The position numbers and the translations under genes were made by a program. Below the pieces are notes generated by a model. It was not told where the DNA came from. It worked only from the letters and a program-made list of their open reading frames with translations, and did no database searches. From Fuscovulum ytuae (GTDB lineage Bacteria; Pseudomonadota; Alphaproteobacteria; Rhodobacterales; Rhodobacteraceae), in NCBI RefSeq assembly GCF_029953595.1, contig NZ_CP124535.1:3207001-3271000 (forward strand): a stretch of 64,000 nt of DNA. The letters are read 5' to 3'. Positions 27,764 to 43,959 of the stretch are shown piece by piece. Every line of letters starts with the position of its first letter. Position 1 is the stretch's first letter.

Positions 27764-28279
27764 GTGGATAGAGCCCAGAAAGAGAAAGTGGTCGAGGAAC
27801 TCGGCCAGATCTTCGAAAGCTCTGGCGTTGTGGTGGTTGCCCACTACACGGGTATGACGGTTGCACAGATGCAGGACCTGCGCGCAAAAATGCGCGAAGT
27901 TGGTGGGTCCGTGCGCGTTGCCAAGAACAAGCTCGCCAAGATCGCCCTTGAAGGGAAGCCCGGCGCTAAGATGGGTGACCTTCTCACGGGTATGACCGTG
28001 CTTGCCTATTCGGAAGACCCTGTCGCAGCAGCGAAGGTGACCGAGGCCTATGCCAAGACGAACGACAAGTTCGTCATCCTTGGCGGGTCCATGGGCGGCG
28101 AGGTTCTGGACCAGGCTGGTGTGAAAGCCGTGGCCTCCATGCCGTCGCGTGAAGAGCTTATCGCTCAGATCGTGTCGTGCATCGGTGCGCCCGCGTCGAA
28201 CATCGCCGGGGCCATTGGCGCGCCTGCATCGAACATCGCGAGCATCCTGTCGACGATCGAGGAAAAGGCCGCGGCCTGA
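27764..28279 (+). CDS. rplJ: 50S ribosomal protein L10 (uL10)
   Basis: This 171-residue protein starts at GTG 27764 ([17 protein letters not shown]) with GGAG ten nt upstream. Upstream in-frame sequence is leader, not family-like. It anchors the L7/L12 stalk. In the last 40 residues the phrase IGAPASNIA occurs twice, a short internal duplication in the L12-binding tail. Confidence 0.97.
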   Translation: MDRAQKEKVVEELGQIFESSGVVVVAHYTGMTVAQMQDLRAKMREVGGSVRVAKNKLAKIALEGKPGAKMGDLLTGMTVLAYSEDPVAAAKVTEAYAKTNDKFVILGGSMGGEVLDQAGVKAVASMPSREELIAQIVSCIGAPASNIAGAIGAPASNIASILSTIEEKAAA

Positions 28280-28347
28280 TCCCCGACATATCCGCGTGGT
28301 TGACCCCATCGCGTTGGAACCCATCTTAACCTTACGGAATGAGCAAA

Positions 28348-28725
28348 ATGGCTGATCTTAACAAACTCGCCGAAGACATCGTCGGCCTGACCCTCCTGCA
28401 GGCTCAGGAACTGAAGACCATCCTGAAGGACAAGTACGGCATCGAGCCCGCCGCTGGTGGCGCTGTGATGATGGCGGCTGGTCCGGCTGCGGCTGCTGCC
28501 CCGGCTGAAGAAGAAAAGACCGAATTCGACGTCGTCCTGACGGATGCCGGCGCGAACAAGATCAACGTGATCAAAGTTGTGCGCGAAATCACCGGTCTGG
28601 GCCTGAAGGAAGCCAAGGACCTGACCGAAGCCGGTGGCAAGGTCAAGGAAGGCATCTCCAAGGCCGATGCCGAGGCGATGAAGAAGAAGTTCGAAGAGGC
28701 TGGCGCCAAGGTCGAACTGAAGTAA
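28348..28725 (+). CDS. rplL: 50S ribosomal protein L7/L12 (bL12)
   Basis: This 125-residue stalk protein has an N-terminal dimer domain ([22 protein letters not shown]), an Ala-rich hinge ([15 protein letters not shown]) and the C-terminal factor-binding domain. ATG 28348 is preferred over 28339 because it gives the conserved N-terminus and spacing to GGAATGAG. Confidence 0.97.
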   Translation: MADLNKLAEDIVGLTLLQAQELKTILKDKYGIEPAAGGAVMMAAGPAAAAAPAEEEKTEFDVVLTDAGANKINVIKVVREITGLGLKEAKDLTEAGGKVKEGISKADAEAMKKKFEEAGAKVELK

Positions 28726-28764
28726 TCGGGCGGGATGCGCAGCGCATCCTGACATCGGTTTTCA

Positions 28765-28849
28765 GGCTGGGTCGGGGAATTCCCCGGCCCAGCCGAACCT
28801 GTCTTGAAAGGGGCATCTGACAGCCCAGGGCATGAATGCCCCTTTCAAG
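28765..28849 (+). promoter_or_regulatory. two large hairpins between rplL and rpoB
   Basis: Hairpin 1 is GGCTGGG(T)CGGGGAA paired with its complement at 28765-28794, with one wobble pair. Hairpin 2 has a perfect 14-bp stem CTTGAAAGGGGCAT (28803-28816) and ATGCCCCTTTCAAG (28836-28849). Neither has a T tract. In E. coli an attenuator and an RNase III site occupy this gap, so partial termination or processing is a reasonable inference. Confidence 0.55.
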
Positions 28850-28985
28850 GCGCGGTTCCAGATTCGGGAGCCCCTCCGGTGGGACGGGGGGCATGAATGG
28901 GATCTGACCCCCTTATCGCAAGAGGCGCGCGCCCGTGGCCCCGACGGACCCGCGCCAGCGACACGAGAAAAAGGTGACGACGCAC

Positions 28986-31900
28986 ATGGCGCAAGCTTAC
29001 GTTGGCCAGAAACGCATCCGCCGCTATTACGGCAAGATCCGCGAAGTCCTGGATATGCCGAACCTCATTGAGGTTCAGAAATCCTCATATGACCTGTTCC
29101 TGAAGTCCGGTGATGCGGACAAGCCGCTGGATGGCGAAGGGATTCAGGGGACGTTCCAATCGGTGTTCCCGATCAAGGACTTCAACGAGACGGCGGTTCT
29201 GGAATTCGTGAAATACGAATTGGAAAAGCCGAAATATGACGTGGACGAGTGCCAGCAGCGTGACATGACCTATGCGGCGCCCTTGAAGGTGACGCTGCGC
29301 CTGATCGTGTTCGATGTTGATGAAACCACCGGCGCGCGGTCGGTGAAGGACATCAAGGAACAGGATGTCTACATGGGCGACATGCCCCTGATGACATCGA
29401 ACGGCACGTTCATCGTGAACGGGACGGAGCGGGTCATCGTGTCCCAGATGCACCGGTCGCCCGGCGTGTTCTTTGACCATGACAAGGGCAAGACGCATTC
29501 CAGCGGCAAACTGCTGTTCACCTGCCGGATCATTCCCTATCGCGGGTCTTGGCTGGATTTCGAATTCGACGCCAAGGATATCGTCTTTGCGCGCATCGAC
29601 CGCCGCCGCAAGCTGCCGGTGACGACACTGCTTTATGCGTTGGGCATGGATCAGGAAGGCATCATGGATGCCTATTACGACACCGTGACCTTCAAGCATG
29701 TGAAGAACAAGGGCTGGGTGACCAAGTTCTTCCCGAACCGTGTTTCGGGCACGCGCCCGACTTATGACCTTGTGGATGCCGCCACGGGCGAGGTGATCCT
29801 GAAGGCGGGCGAAAAGGCCACGCCGCGGATGGTGAAGAAGTGGAAGGATGAGGGCACGGTGACGGAACTGCTGGTTCCGTTCGACCACATCATTGGCCGC
29901 TATGTCGCCAAGGACATCATCAACGAAGAGACGGGCGAAATCTGGGTCGAGGCCGGCGACGAGCTGACCATGGAGTACGACCGGGACGGCGCTGCCAAGG
30001 GTGGCACGGTCAAGCTGCTCTTGGATCAGGGGATCACGGAGATCCCGGTGCTGGACATCGACAATATCAATGTCGGCCCCTACATGCGCAACACCATGGC
30101 CGCCGACAAGAACATGGGCCGCGACACCGCGCTGATGGACATCTATCGCGTGATGCGCCCGGGCGAACCGCCGACCGTGGAAGCGGCAAGCGCGCTGTTC
30201 GATACGCTGTTCTTCGACAAGGAACGCTATGACCTGTCGGCCGTGGGCCGGGTCAAGATGAACATGCGTCTGGACCTGCAGAAGCCCGATACCCAGCGCA
30301 CGCTGGACCGCGAGGATATCATCGCCTGCATCAAGGCGCTGTGCGATCTGCGCGATGGGCGGGGCGAGATTGACGATATCGACCACCTCGGCAACCGTCG
30401 TGTGCGGTCTGTCGGTGAGTTGATGGAGAACCAGTATCGCGTTGGCCTTCTTCGGATGGAACGCGCGATCAAGGAGCGGATGTCGTCGGTTGAAATCGAC
30501 ACGATCATGCCGCAGGACCTGATCAACGCGAAGCCCGCGGCGGCGGCGGTGCGTGAATTCTTCGGCTCTTCGCAGCTGTCGCAGTTCATGGACCAGACGA
30601 ACCCGCTGTCGGAAGTGACGCATAAGCGCCGTCTGTCGGCGCTTGGCCCGGGCGGTCTGACGCGGGAACGCGCAGGCTTCGAAGTGCGCGACGTGCACCC
30701 GACGCATTATGGCCGGATGTGCCCCATCGAGACGCCAGAAGGCCAGAACATCGGCCTTATCAACTCGCTCGCGACCTTTGCGCGGGTGAACAAGTATGGC
30801 TTCATCGAAACCCCCTATCGCAAGGTGGTGGATGCCAAGGTGACCGATGAGGTCATCTATATGTCGGCAACCGAAGAGATGCGGCATACCGTGGCGCAGG
30901 CCAACGCGAACCAGGATGGCGAGGGCAAGTTCCTTGACGACCTGATCTCCAGCCGGAAGGCCGGGGAATTCATGTTGAACCCGCCGGAAGCCATCGACCT
31001 GATCGACGTGTCGCCGAAGCAGCTTGTTTCGGTGGCGGCCTCGCTGATCCCGTTCCTTGAGAATGACGACGCGAACCGCGCACTGATGGGGTCGAACATG
31101 CAGCGTCAGGCGGTGCCGCTGCTGCAGTCGGACGCGCCCTTCGTGGGAACGGGGATCGAGGCCGTGGTGGCCCGCGATTCCGGTGCCGCGATCATGGCGC
31201 GGCGGTCGGGCGTGATCGACCAAGTCGACGCGACGCGTATCGTTGTGCGCGCGACCGAGATGCTGGAACCCGGCGAACCCGGCGTGGACATCTATCGTCT
31301 GCGCAAGTTCAAGCGTTCCAACCAGTCGTCCTGCATCAACCAGCGCCCGCTGGTGAAGGTGGGTGATCGGGTGGAGCGTGGCGAGGTGATCGCCGACGGC
31401 CCCTGCACCGACATGGGCGAACTGGCCCTTGGCCGGAACGTCGTCGTGGCCTTCATGCCGTGGAATGGCTATAACTACGAGGACTCCATCCTCATTTCCG
31501 AGCGTATCCTGCGCGATGACGTGTTCACCTCGATTCATATCGAGGAATATGAGGTCGCGGCGCGGGACACGAAGCTTGGCCCTGAAGAGATCACGCGGGA
31601 TATCCCGAACGTGGGCGAAGAAGCGCTGCGCAACCTTGATGAGGCTGGCATCGTCTATATCGGGGCCGAAGTGCAGCCGGGCGACATTCTGGTGGGCAAG
31701 ATCACCCCCAAGGGCGAAAGCCCGATGACGCCGGAAGAAAAGCTTCTGCGCGCGATCTTTGGCGAAAAGGCGTCCGACGTGCGCGACACGTCGCTGCGCC
31801 TGCCGCCGGGGGCCTATGGCACGATCGTCGAAGTGCGGGTGTTCAACCGGCACGGCGTCGACAAGGACGAGCGCGCGCTGCAGATTGAGCGTGAGGAAGT

Positions 31901-33119
31901 CGAACGTCTGGCGCGGGACCGCGACGACGAGCTGGCGATCCTTGAGCGCAATATCTATTCGCGCCTCAAGACGTTGATCATGGGCAAGACCGCCGTGAAG
32001 GGGCCGAAGGGCATCAAGACCGGGTCGACCATTGATGACGAATTGCTGGGCACGCTGAGCCGTGGCCAGTGGTGGCAGCTTGCGCTGGGTGAAGAGGCCG
32101 AGGCGAAGGAAGTCGAGGCACTGCACGACCAGTTCGAGGCGCAGAAGCGCGCGCTGGAGCATCGTTTCGAAGATAAGGTCGAAAAGGTGCGCCGGGGCGA
32201 CGATCTGCCTCCGGGCGTCATGAAGATGGTGAAGGTCTTCGTCGCGGTGAAGCGTAAGCTGCAGCCGGGCGACAAGATGGCCGGTCGCCACGGGAACAAG
32301 GGCGTTATCTCCAAGGTCGTGCCGATCGAGGACATGCCGTTCCTTGCCGATGGCACGCCGGTTGACCTTGTGCTGAACCCGCTGGGGGTGCCGTCGCGGA
32401 TGAACGTGGGGCAGATCCTTGAGACCCATATGGGTTGGGCGGCGCGTGGCCTTGGCCTGCAGATCGACGAGGCGCTGAAAGAGTATCGTCGTTCCGGCGA
32501 TATGACCCCGGTGCGCGAAGCGATGCGGATCGCCTATGGCGACGACACCTATGGCGAGGTCTTTGCCGGCCTTGACGAGGATGACCTGTTGGAGAAGGCG
32601 TCCTATGTGACGCGCGGCGTGCCGATCGCGACGCCGGTCTTCGACGGCGCCAAGGAGCAGGACGTCAATGACGCGCTGCGCCGGGCTGGGTTCGATCAGT
32701 CGGGCCAGTCGGAGGTGTTCGATGGCCGTTCGGGCGAGAAATTCGCCCGGAAGGTCACGGTGGGCGTCAAGTACATGCTGAAGCTGCATCACCTTGTCGA
32801 CGACAAGCTGCATGCCCGTTCGACGGGGCCGTACTCGCTTGTCACCCAGCAGCCGCTGGGCGGGAAGGCGCAGTTCGGCGGTCAGCGTCTGGGGGAGATG
32901 GAGGTCTGGGCATTGGAAGCCTATGGCGCCGCCTATACCCTGCAAGAGATGCTGACAGTGAAGTCGGACGACGTGGCAGGCCGGACCAAGGTCTACGAGT
33001 CGATCGTCAAGGGCGAGGACAATTTCGAGGCGGGCGTTCCGGAAAGCTTCAACGTGCTTGTCAAGGAAGTCCGCGGCCTCGGCCTGAACATGGAACTCCT
33101 GGATGCGGAGGAGGAGTGA
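28986..33119 (+). CDS. rpoB: DNA-directed RNA polymerase subunit beta
   Basis: This 1377-residue protein has the rifampicin region [31 protein letters not shown] in its usual susceptible form, the [25 protein letters not shown] active-site segment and the C-terminal [19 protein letters not shown]. Together with beta-prime it forms the catalytic core. ATG 28986 has AAGGTGA upstream and gives the alphaproteobacterial start [16 protein letters not shown]. Confidence 0.99.
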   Translation: MAQAYVGQKRIRRYYGKIREVLDMPNLIEVQKSSYDLFLKSGDADKPLDGEGIQGTFQSVFPIKDFNETAVLEFVKYELEKPKYDVDECQQRDMTYAAPLKVTLRLIVFDVDETTGARSVKDIKEQDVYMGDMPLMTSNGTFIVNGTERVIVSQMHRSPGVFFDHDKGKTHSSGKLLFTCRIIPYRGSWLDFEFDAKDIVFARIDRRRKLPVTTLLYALGMDQEGIMDAYYDTVTFKHVKNKGWVTKFFPNRVSGTRPTYDLVDAATGEVILKAGEKATPRMVKKWKDEGTVTELLVPFDHIIGRYVAKDIINEETGEIWVEAGDELTMEYDRDGAAKGGTVKLLLDQGITEIPVLDIDNINVGPYMRNTMAADKNMGRDTALMDIYRVMRPGEPPTVEAASALFDTLFFDKERYDLSAVGRVKMNMRLDLQKPDTQRTLDREDIIACIKALCDLRDGRGEIDDIDHLGNRRVRSVGELMENQYRVGLLRMERAIKERMSSVEIDTIMPQDLINAKPAAAAVREFFGSSQLSQFMDQTNPLSEVTHKRRLSALGPGGLTRERAGFEVRDVHPTHYGRMCPIETPEGQNIGLINSLATFARVNKYGFIETPYRKVVDAKVTDEVIYMSATEEMRHTVAQANANQDGEGKFLDDLISSRKAGEFMLNPPEAIDLIDVSPKQLVSVAASLIPFLENDDANRALMGSNMQRQAVPLLQSDAPFVGTGIEAVVARDSGAAIMARRSGVIDQVDATRIVVRATEMLEPGEPGVDIYRLRKFKRSNQSSCINQRPLVKVGDRVERGEVIADGPCTDMGELALGRNVVVAFMPWNGYNYEDSILISERILRDDVFTSIHIEEYEVAARDTKLGPEEITRDIPNVGEEALRNLDEAGIVYIGAEVQPGDILVGKITPKGESPMTPEEKLLRAIFGEKASDVRDTSLRLPPGAYGTIVEVRVFNRHGVDKDERALQIEREEVERLARDRDDELAILERNIYSRLKTLIMGKTAVKGPKGIKTGSTIDDELLGTLSRGQWWQLALGEEAEAKEVEALHDQFEAQKRALEHRFEDKVEKVRRGDDLPPGVMKMVKVFVAVKRKLQPGDKMAGRHGNKGVISKVVPIEDMPFLADGTPVDLVLNPLGVPSRMNVGQILETHMGWAARGLGLQIDEALKEYRRSGDMTPVREAMRIAYGDDTYGEVFAGLDEDDLLEKASYVTRGVPIATPVFDGAKEQDVNDALRRAGFDQSGQSEVFDGRSGEKFARKVTVGVKYMLKLHHLVDDKLHARSTGPYSLVTQQPLGGKAQFGGQRLGEMEVWALEAYGAAYTLQEMLTVKSDDVAGRTKVYESIVKGEDNFEAGVPESFNVLVKEVRGLGLNMELLDAEEE

Positions 33120-33212
33120 CGGAAAGGCGGGGTAATCCCCGCCATCCGGTCCTCGGCCGGGCGGGCAACCGTCCGGCATCCTTCCCCGCAGCCCTCATCT
33201 TAGGGAATTGAA

Positions 33213-37451
<4,239 letters not shown>

Positions 37452-37472
37452 TCGTCGGATCAGGAATGGGAA

Positions 37473-37504
37473 GGGGCCGTCGCGGAAACGCGGCGGCCCT
37501 TTTC
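37473..37504 (+). terminator. terminator of rpoBC
   Basis: GGGGCCGtCGCG-GAAA-CGCGgCGGCCC forms a 12-bp stem with a GNRA tetraloop and is followed by TTTTC. Confidence 0.88.
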
Positions 37505-37566
37505 GCATTGAACGCATGCGGCTGGCTGCTAGGCTGCGGGCCTGTGCGCGTGCGAGGGAGGCCGGG

Positions 37567-38397
37567 ATGGACGAGGCGATTGGGACCGGGATGCAGGTTC
37601 TGGGACTGTGCCGGTTTTCGGTTCCGAGTCTGGGCGGCTTTCAGGTGGAGCATGTAACGCTCGAGGCGCGGCGTGCGATGCTATACGACCCCTCTCGGCT
37701 GGACTTGCGGACGGTCTGGTTCGAGCATGTGACGCTGCCGTCGATCCGGGCGCAGCGGGATAGGAATTTCACCTTTGTCGTGATGGTGGGCGAGGACCTG
37801 CCAGATCCGTGGCGGTCGCGTCTGGAGCGGATGATCGCGGATGTGCCGCAGGTACGCATCGTGGCGGCCCCGCCCGGTCAGCATCGCCGCATCTGTGCCG
37901 ATGCTGTGCGGGCGCATGTTGATCCCGCCGCAGACTGTGTGGCCGAGTTCCGGCTGGATGACGATGACGCGGTGGCGGTGGATTTCGTGGAACGGGTCCG
38001 TGCTGATGCGGCGGCCTTGGTTCCGGCCTTTCTGAAGGCGGGGAATGCTGCGTTGGATTATTCGCGCGGAGTGGTGGTGGAGTCGGGGCCGGATGGGGTG
38101 GTGGTTATGCCGAGGCGGGCACTCCTCTGGACACCGGCGCTGGCGGTGTTAACGAAGGCGGATGCAGAGCAGCGGATCCTTGACCATCCGCATCACAAGC
38201 TGTGGAGAAACATGCCGACGCTGACGCTGCCTGACGAGGTGATGTTCCTGCGCGGGTCGCATGGCGGGAATGACAGCCATATTCCGAAGGAACCCCCGGC
38301 ATGGGACCTGCCACGCGAACGTTGGGCACCGCTGTTGAAGCGGCGCTTCGGGATCGACCTTGCGGGGTTCGAGGCAGCGCTGGCGGGATTGCGGTGA
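37567..38397 (+). CDS. putative rhamnosyltransferase-like glycosyltransferase
   Basis: This 276-residue protein has the GT-A-like sequence VLGLCRFSVPSLGGF, WFEHVTLPSIRAQRDRNFTFVVMVGEDLP and the acidic motif FRLDDDDAV at 128-136, matching the putative rhamnosyl transferase family (PF11316). The substrate is unknown. ATG 37567 is preceded by GAGGGAGG. It lies between the rpoC terminator and a DMT transporter, 7 nt from the latter. Confidence 0.72.
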   Translation: MDEAIGTGMQVLGLCRFSVPSLGGFQVEHVTLEARRAMLYDPSRLDLRTVWFEHVTLPSIRAQRDRNFTFVVMVGEDLPDPWRSRLERMIADVPQVRIVAAPPGQHRRICADAVRAHVDPAADCVAEFRLDDDDAVAVDFVERVRADAAALVPAFLKAGNAALDYSRGVVVESGPDGVVVMPRRALLWTPALAVLTKADAEQRILDHPHHKLWRNMPTLTLPDEVMFLRGSHGGNDSHIPKEPPAWDLPRERWAPLLKRRFGIDLAGFEAALAGLR

Positions 38398-38404
38398 CCT
38401 ACTG

Positions 38405-39286
38405 ATGCCTTTGTCCGACAATCTGCGCGGCGCGATCTACATGAACGTGGCCATGGCCTCTTTCACGCTGAACGATACGGCGATGAAGGCGGTGATGCAG
38501 CATTTGCCGCTGTGGCAGGCTATCGCGATGCGGGGCATGCTGACCTTGGGGCCTTTGATGTTGATCGGGCATCTGACTGGGGGGCTGCGGTTGCGGTTTC
38601 CCAAGGGGGTCGGGCGGATCGTGGGGTTGCGGTCGGTGGCGGAAGTGGCATCGACCCTTCTGTTCCTTGCGGCGCTGATCCATATGCCCTTGGCGAACCT
38701 GTCGGCGATCTTGCAATCCTTACCGCTTGCCGTGACGCTGGCCGCCGCGCTGTTTCTGGGCGAGCGGGTGGGGTGGCGGCGGCTGTCGGCGATCCTTGTG
38801 GGATTTCTGGGTGTGTTGATCATCATCCGGCCGGGGCCCTCGGGGTTTGATCATTGGTCGCTGATGGGGCTGGCCTCGGTCGCCTTTGTGGTAGTACGGG
38901 ATTTGACGACACGGTCGCTGCCACGGGATGTGCCTTCGGCAAGCGTGGCAGTGATGGCTTCGGCCTCGGTGACGGTGACGGCGCTGATCCTGTCGCCCTT
39001 GTCGGGATGGGTGATGCCGACGGCAACCGAATTGGGTCTGATCGTGATGGCAGCCTGCTGTCTGGTGGCGGGCTATATGTTCGTCATCATGGTGATGCGG
39101 GTGGGGGATATCGGTTTTGTGGCCCCTTTTCGCTATACCGCCCTGCTGTGGGCGATATTTCTGGGCTGGATTGTCTTTGGAACCCTACCTGATGGCCTGA
39201 CGCTGCTAGGGGCAGGGTTGGTGGTGGGGTCGGGCATTTTCACCCTGTGGCGCGAGCGAAAGGTGAAGGCCGCAGTCGCCACGTGA
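38405..39286 (+). CDS. DMT-superfamily (EamA) transporter
   Basis: This 293-residue protein with about ten membrane helices has two EamA-like repeats. The end of the first, LGERVGWRRLSAILVGFLGVLIIIRPG, is the diagnostic pattern. Such proteins export small metabolites; the substrate cannot be predicted. It starts 7 nt after the glycosyltransferase and is likely cotranscribed with it. The str operon promoter begins 17 nt beyond its stop. Confidence 0.88.
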   Translation: MPLSDNLRGAIYMNVAMASFTLNDTAMKAVMQHLPLWQAIAMRGMLTLGPLMLIGHLTGGLRLRFPKGVGRIVGLRSVAEVASTLLFLAALIHMPLANLSAILQSLPLAVTLAAALFLGERVGWRRLSAILVGFLGVLIIIRPGPSGFDHWSLMGLASVAFVVVRDLTTRSLPRDVPSASVAVMASASVTVTALILSPLSGWVMPTATELGLIVMAACCLVAGYMFVIMVMRVGDIGFVAPFRYTALLWAIFLGWIVFGTLPDGLTLLGAGLVVGSGIFTLWRERKVKAAVAT

Positions 39287-39303
39287 GGCGCCCCAGCCGG
39301 GCG

Positions 39304-39332
39304 TTGACATCCCCGGCGACTCCCCCTATACG
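39304..39332 (+). promoter_or_regulatory. strong sigma-70 promoter of the rpsL-rpsG-fusA-tuf operon
   Basis: TTGACA at 39304-39309 has a 17-nt spacer to TATACG at 39327-39332. The predicted start near 39339 leaves a leader of about 230 nt before rpsL. The spacer and first bases of the -10 lie in one arm (39317-39328) of a perfect 12-nt inverted repeat whose other arm is 39356-39367 in the leader. No gene is seen in the 283-nt gap. Confidence 0.8.
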
Positions 39333-39569
39333 CCCGCTACCTGAGTGCTGGCCCCCTAGGGGAGTCGGCCTTTGGATATCGAAAAGTGAGTGGTCATGAT
39401 CCGGGCCAAGTGCCCCGATCCTCTGGAATTCCACCGCGTCGTCCCCGGACGGGGGCGCATGCGGTTTTGGTGTTTTGCGATCCGCGCAGGGCATCAGTCG
39501 AGAAGCAGCGCGTCGAGGTTCGGCGCGAGTATTGACAACAGCCCAGGACGGGCAAATCGAGGTAGTTGA

Positions 39570-39941
39570 ATGCCGACGATCCAACAGCTGATCCGCAAGC
39601 CGCGGGAAGCGAAAGTTAGAAGGTCCAAGTCGCAGCACTTGGAATCCTGCCCGCAGAAGCGTGGTGTTTGCACCCGCGTCTACACCACGACCCCGAAGAA
39701 GCCGAACTCCGCTATGCGGAAGGTCGCCAAAGTGCGCCTGACCAACGGCTTTGAGGTGATCAGCTACATCCCCGGCGAAAAGCACAACCTTCAGGAACAC
39801 TCTGTGGTTCTGATCCGCGGCGGCCGCGTGAAGGACCTTCCGGGTGTGCGTTACCACATCCTGCGCGGTGTTCTGGATACCCAGGGCGTCAAAGATCGTC
39901 GTCAACGCCGTTCGAAATACGGCGCGAAGCGTCCGAAGTGA
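39570..39941 (+). CDS. rpsL: 30S ribosomal protein S12 (uS12)
   Basis: This 123-residue decoding-site protein contains TPKKPNSA with K43 and [12 protein letters not shown] with K88, the wild-type, streptomycin-sensitive state at both classic positions. It is the first gene of the str operon. Confidence 0.99.
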   Translation: MPTIQQLIRKPREAKVRRSKSQHLESCPQKRGVCTRVYTTTPKKPNSAMRKVAKVRLTNGFEVISYIPGEKHNLQEHSVVLIRGGRVKDLPGVRYHILRGVLDTQGVKDRRQRRSKYGAKRPK

Positions 39942-39952
39942 GGAGCTGAGAG

Positions 39953-40423
39953 ATGTCCCGCCGTCACGCCGCAGAAAAGCGCGAAATCCTGCCCGACGCC
40001 AAATATGGCGATCGCGTGCTGACCAAGTTCATGAACAACCTGATGCTGGATGGAAAGAAATCCGTCGCAGAATCGATCGTCTATGGCGCGCTGGAGCGCG
40101 TCCAGTCGCGCCTGAAGCGCGAACCGATCCAGGCCTTCCACGAGGCTCTGGACAATGTGAAGCCGTCGGTTGAAGTGCGTTCGCGCCGCGTCGGTGGTGC
40201 CACCTATCAGGTGCCCGTCGAAGTGCGGACCGAGCGTCGTGAAGCGCTGGCCATCCGCTGGCTGATCACGGCCGCCCGCAAGCGCAACGAAAACACGATG
40301 GAAGAACGGCTTGCCGCCGAACTGGCCGATGCGGTGAACAACCGCGGCACCGCCGTGAAGAAGCGTGAAGACACCCACAAGATGGCCGACGCGAACAAAG
40401 CGTTCAGCCATTACCGCTGGTAA
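39953..40423 (+). CDS. rpsG: 30S ribosomal protein S7 (uS7)
   Basis: This 156-residue 16S rRNA assembly protein has [20 protein letters not shown] and [24 protein letters not shown]. In E. coli S7 represses its own operon. It is 11 nt from rpsL and 9 nt from fusA. Confidence 0.99.
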   Translation: MSRRHAAEKREILPDAKYGDRVLTKFMNNLMLDGKKSVAESIVYGALERVQSRLKREPIQAFHEALDNVKPSVEVRSRRVGGATYQVPVEVRTERREALAIRWLITAARKRNENTMEERLAAELADAVNNRGTAVKKREDTHKMADANKAFSHYRW

Positions 40424-40432
40424 GGGATCACC

Positions 40433-42559
40433 ATGGCACGCGAATATCCGCTTGAGCGTTACCGCAACTTCGGGATCATTGCCCATATCGACGCGGGCAA
40501 GACCACGACTTCGGAACGGATTCTTTACTACACCGGCAAGTCCCACAAGATCGGCGAAGTCCATGACGGCGCCGCCACGATGGACTGGATGGAGCAGGAG
40601 CAGGAACGCGGCATCACGATCACCTCGGCTGCCACGACCACCTTCTGGAACCGTCAGACCGATCCGGGCCAAGACACCTCGGACAAGTCCAAGAAGTTCC
40701 GGTTCAACATCATCGACACCCCCGGCCACGTGGACTTCACCATCGAGGTGGAGCGTTCGCTGGCGGTTCTGGACGGTGCAGTTGTTCTGCTGGACGGCAA
40801 CGCCGGCGTGGAACCGCAGACCGAAACCGTGTGGCGTCAGGCTGACCGCTATAAGGTTCCGCGGATCGTGTTCGTCAACAAGATGGACAAGACCGGCGCT
40901 GACTTCTTCAAATGCGTTCGCATGATCAAGGACCGCACCGGCGCGAATGCCGTTCCGGTGGCTCTGCCGATCGGCGCAGAAGACAAGCTGGAAGGAATCA
41001 TCGACCTCGTGACCATGGAAGAGTGGGTCTATGAGGGCGAAGACCTTGGCGCATCGTGGGTGCGTCAGCCGATCCGCGACAGCCTGAAGGCCGAAGCGGA
41101 AGAGTGGCGGATGAATCTGGTGGAAACCGCGGTTGGTCAGGATGACGCCGCGATGGAAGCCTATCTGGAAGGCAACGAACCCGATGCGGATACGCTGCGT
41201 GCGCTGATCCGCAAGGCGACGCTGGCCATCGACTTCATCCCGGTTTTTGCGGGCTCTGCCTTCAAGAACAAGGGTGTGCAGCCGCTTTTGAACGCCGTGA
41301 TCGACTATCTGCCCTCGCCGCTGGACGTGCCGCCCTATATGGGCTTTGCGCCGGGCGACGAAAGCGAAACCCGCAACATCGCGCGGTCGGCGGAAGACGA
41401 ACAGCCCTTCTCGGGGCTGGCGTTCAAGATCATGAACGACCCCTTCGTCGGATCGCTGACCTTCACCCGGATTTATTCGGGCAAGCTGGCCAAAGGCGAT
41501 GCTATGCTGAACGCGACCAAGCAGCGCAAGGAACGCGTCGGCCGGATGATGATGATGCACGCCATTGAGCGTGAGGAAATCACCGAAGCCTTTGCGGGCG
41601 ACATTATCGCGCTGGGCGGCCTCAAGGAGACCACCACCGGTGACACGCTGTGTGACCCGGCGGCCCCCGTCGTTCTGGAAACCATGACCTTCCCGGTCCC
41701 GGTGATCGAGATCGCGGTGGAACCGAAGACCAAGGCCGACCAGGAAAAGATGGGCATCGCGCTGGCACGTCTGGCTGCCGAAGACCCGTCCTTCCGGGTG
41801 GAGACCGACCTTGAAAGCGGTCAGACCATCATGAAGGGCATGGGCGAACTTCACCTCGACATCCTCGTCGACCGTATGCGTCGCGAGTTCAAGGTTGAGG
41901 CGAATATCGGTGCGCCGCAGGTGGCCTATCGTGAAACGATCTCGCGCGAGCATGAGATCGACTACACGCACAAGAAGCAGACCGGTGGTACCGGCCAATT
42001 CGCGCGCGTGAAGCTGATCATCTCGCCGACCGAGCCGGGCGAAGGCTATTCGTTCGAGTCGAAGATCGTTGGCGGTGCGGTTCCGAAGGAATACATCCCC
42101 GGTGTCGAAAAAGGCATCAAGTCGGTGATGGACTCCGGCCCGCTGGCTGGCTTCCCGGTGATCGACTTCAAGGTTCAGCTGGTCGATGGCGCGTTCCATG
42201 ACGTGGACTCCTCGGTTCTCGCCTTCGAAATCGCGGCCCGTGCTGCGATGCGCGAAGGCCTGAAGAAGGCCGGGGCGAAGCTTCTGGAACCCATCATGAA
42301 GGTGGAAGTCGTGACGCCCGAGGAATATACGGGCGGCGTGATCGGCGACCTGACCTCGCGTCGGGGGATGATCAACGGGCAGGACAGCCGCGGCAACGCG
42401 AATGTCATCGCCGCGATGGTTCCGCTGGCCAACATGTTCGGCTACATCAACCAGCTGCGCTCCATGACCTCGGGTCGGGCGGTGTTCTCGATGGAGTTCG
42501 ACCATTACGACACCGTTCCGGAAAACCTGAGCCAGGAAATCCAGAAGAAATACGCATAA
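40433..42559 (+). CDS. fusA: elongation factor G
   Basis: This 708-residue translocation GTPase has G1 AHIDAGKT at 17-24, the effector loop [20 protein letters not shown] and [10 protein letters not shown]. All five EF-G domains are present; the length and intact G domain mark the canonical translocase rather than a paralogue. Confidence 0.99.
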   Translation: MAREYPLERYRNFGIIAHIDAGKTTTSERILYYTGKSHKIGEVHDGAATMDWMEQEQERGITITSAATTTFWNRQTDPGQDTSDKSKKFRFNIIDTPGHVDFTIEVERSLAVLDGAVVLLDGNAGVEPQTETVWRQADRYKVPRIVFVNKMDKTGADFFKCVRMIKDRTGANAVPVALPIGAEDKLEGIIDLVTMEEWVYEGEDLGASWVRQPIRDSLKAEAEEWRMNLVETAVGQDDAAMEAYLEGNEPDADTLRALIRKATLAIDFIPVFAGSAFKNKGVQPLLNAVIDYLPSPLDVPPYMGFAPGDESETRNIARSAEDEQPFSGLAFKIMNDPFVGSLTFTRIYSGKLAKGDAMLNATKQRKERVGRMMMMHAIEREEITEAFAGDIIALGGLKETTTGDTLCDPAAPVVLETMTFPVPVIEIAVEPKTKADQEKMGIALARLAAEDPSFRVETDLESGQTIMKGMGELHLDILVDRMRREFKVEANIGAPQVAYRETISREHEIDYTHKKQTGGTGQFARVKLIISPTEPGEGYSFESKIVGGAVPKEYIPGVEKGIKSVMDSGPLAGFPVIDFKVQLVDGAFHDVDSSVLAFEIAARAAMREGLKKAGAKLLEPIMKVEVVTPEEYTGGVIGDLTSRRGMINGQDSRGNANVIAAMVPLANMFGYINQLRSMTSGRAVFSMEFDHYDTVPENLSQEIQKKYA

Positions 42560-42563
42560 GGGC

Positions 42564-42620
42564 GGTGCGTGCGAAAGCACGCACCCTACCAACCCCGTAG
42601 GGTGCGTGCTAGCACGCACC
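42564..42620. repeat. four-arm palindromic element between fusA and tuf2
   Basis: Arm 1 GGTGCGTGC (42564-42572), arm 2 GCACGCACCCTAC (42577-42589), arm 3 GTAGGGTGCGTGC (42597-42609) and arm 4 GCACGCACC (42612-42620) can pair 1:2 with 3:4, or 2:3. It occupies most of the 83-nt gap, ending 22 nt before the tuf2 ATG. No T tract follows. Confidence 0.75.
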
Positions 42621-42642
42621 GTCACCGAAACAGGAGGCCATC

Positions 42643-43818
<1,176 letters not shown>

Positions 43819-43826
43819 TCGAACAG

Positions 43827-43854
43827 GTAGGAGGGGCAGTAATGCCCATCCTAC
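43827..43854. repeat. GTAG-footed palindrome after tuf2
   Basis: This is the counterpart of 23262-23289 with one base different. The arms GTAGGAgGGGCA and TGCCCaTCCTAC flank GTAA. Confidence 0.6.
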
Positions 43855-43867
43855 GGAAGAAAGAACC

Positions 43868-43894
43868 GCCGGGGGACGGCAACGATCCCCCGGC
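43868..43894 (+). terminator. hairpin between tuf2 and rpsJ
   Basis: The stem GCCGGGGGA / TCCCCCGGC (9 bp) has a 9-nt loop and no T tract. It may give partial termination or mark the str/S10 boundary. Confidence 0.45.
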
Positions 43895-43959
43895 GAAACG
43901 CAATCGTAATGTGAACCTATGGGCTGGATGATCCGGCCTACGTTCCGAAGGAAAAGAAG

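Noticed and set aside
29085-33179. A 1364-codon open frame on the strand opposite rpoB (and a 1169-codon frame opposite rpoC)
   Set aside because: The frames arise because GC-rich codon bias removes stops from the antisense register. The translations are His/Arg/Leu-rich with no recognisable domain, and the sense genes are certain.
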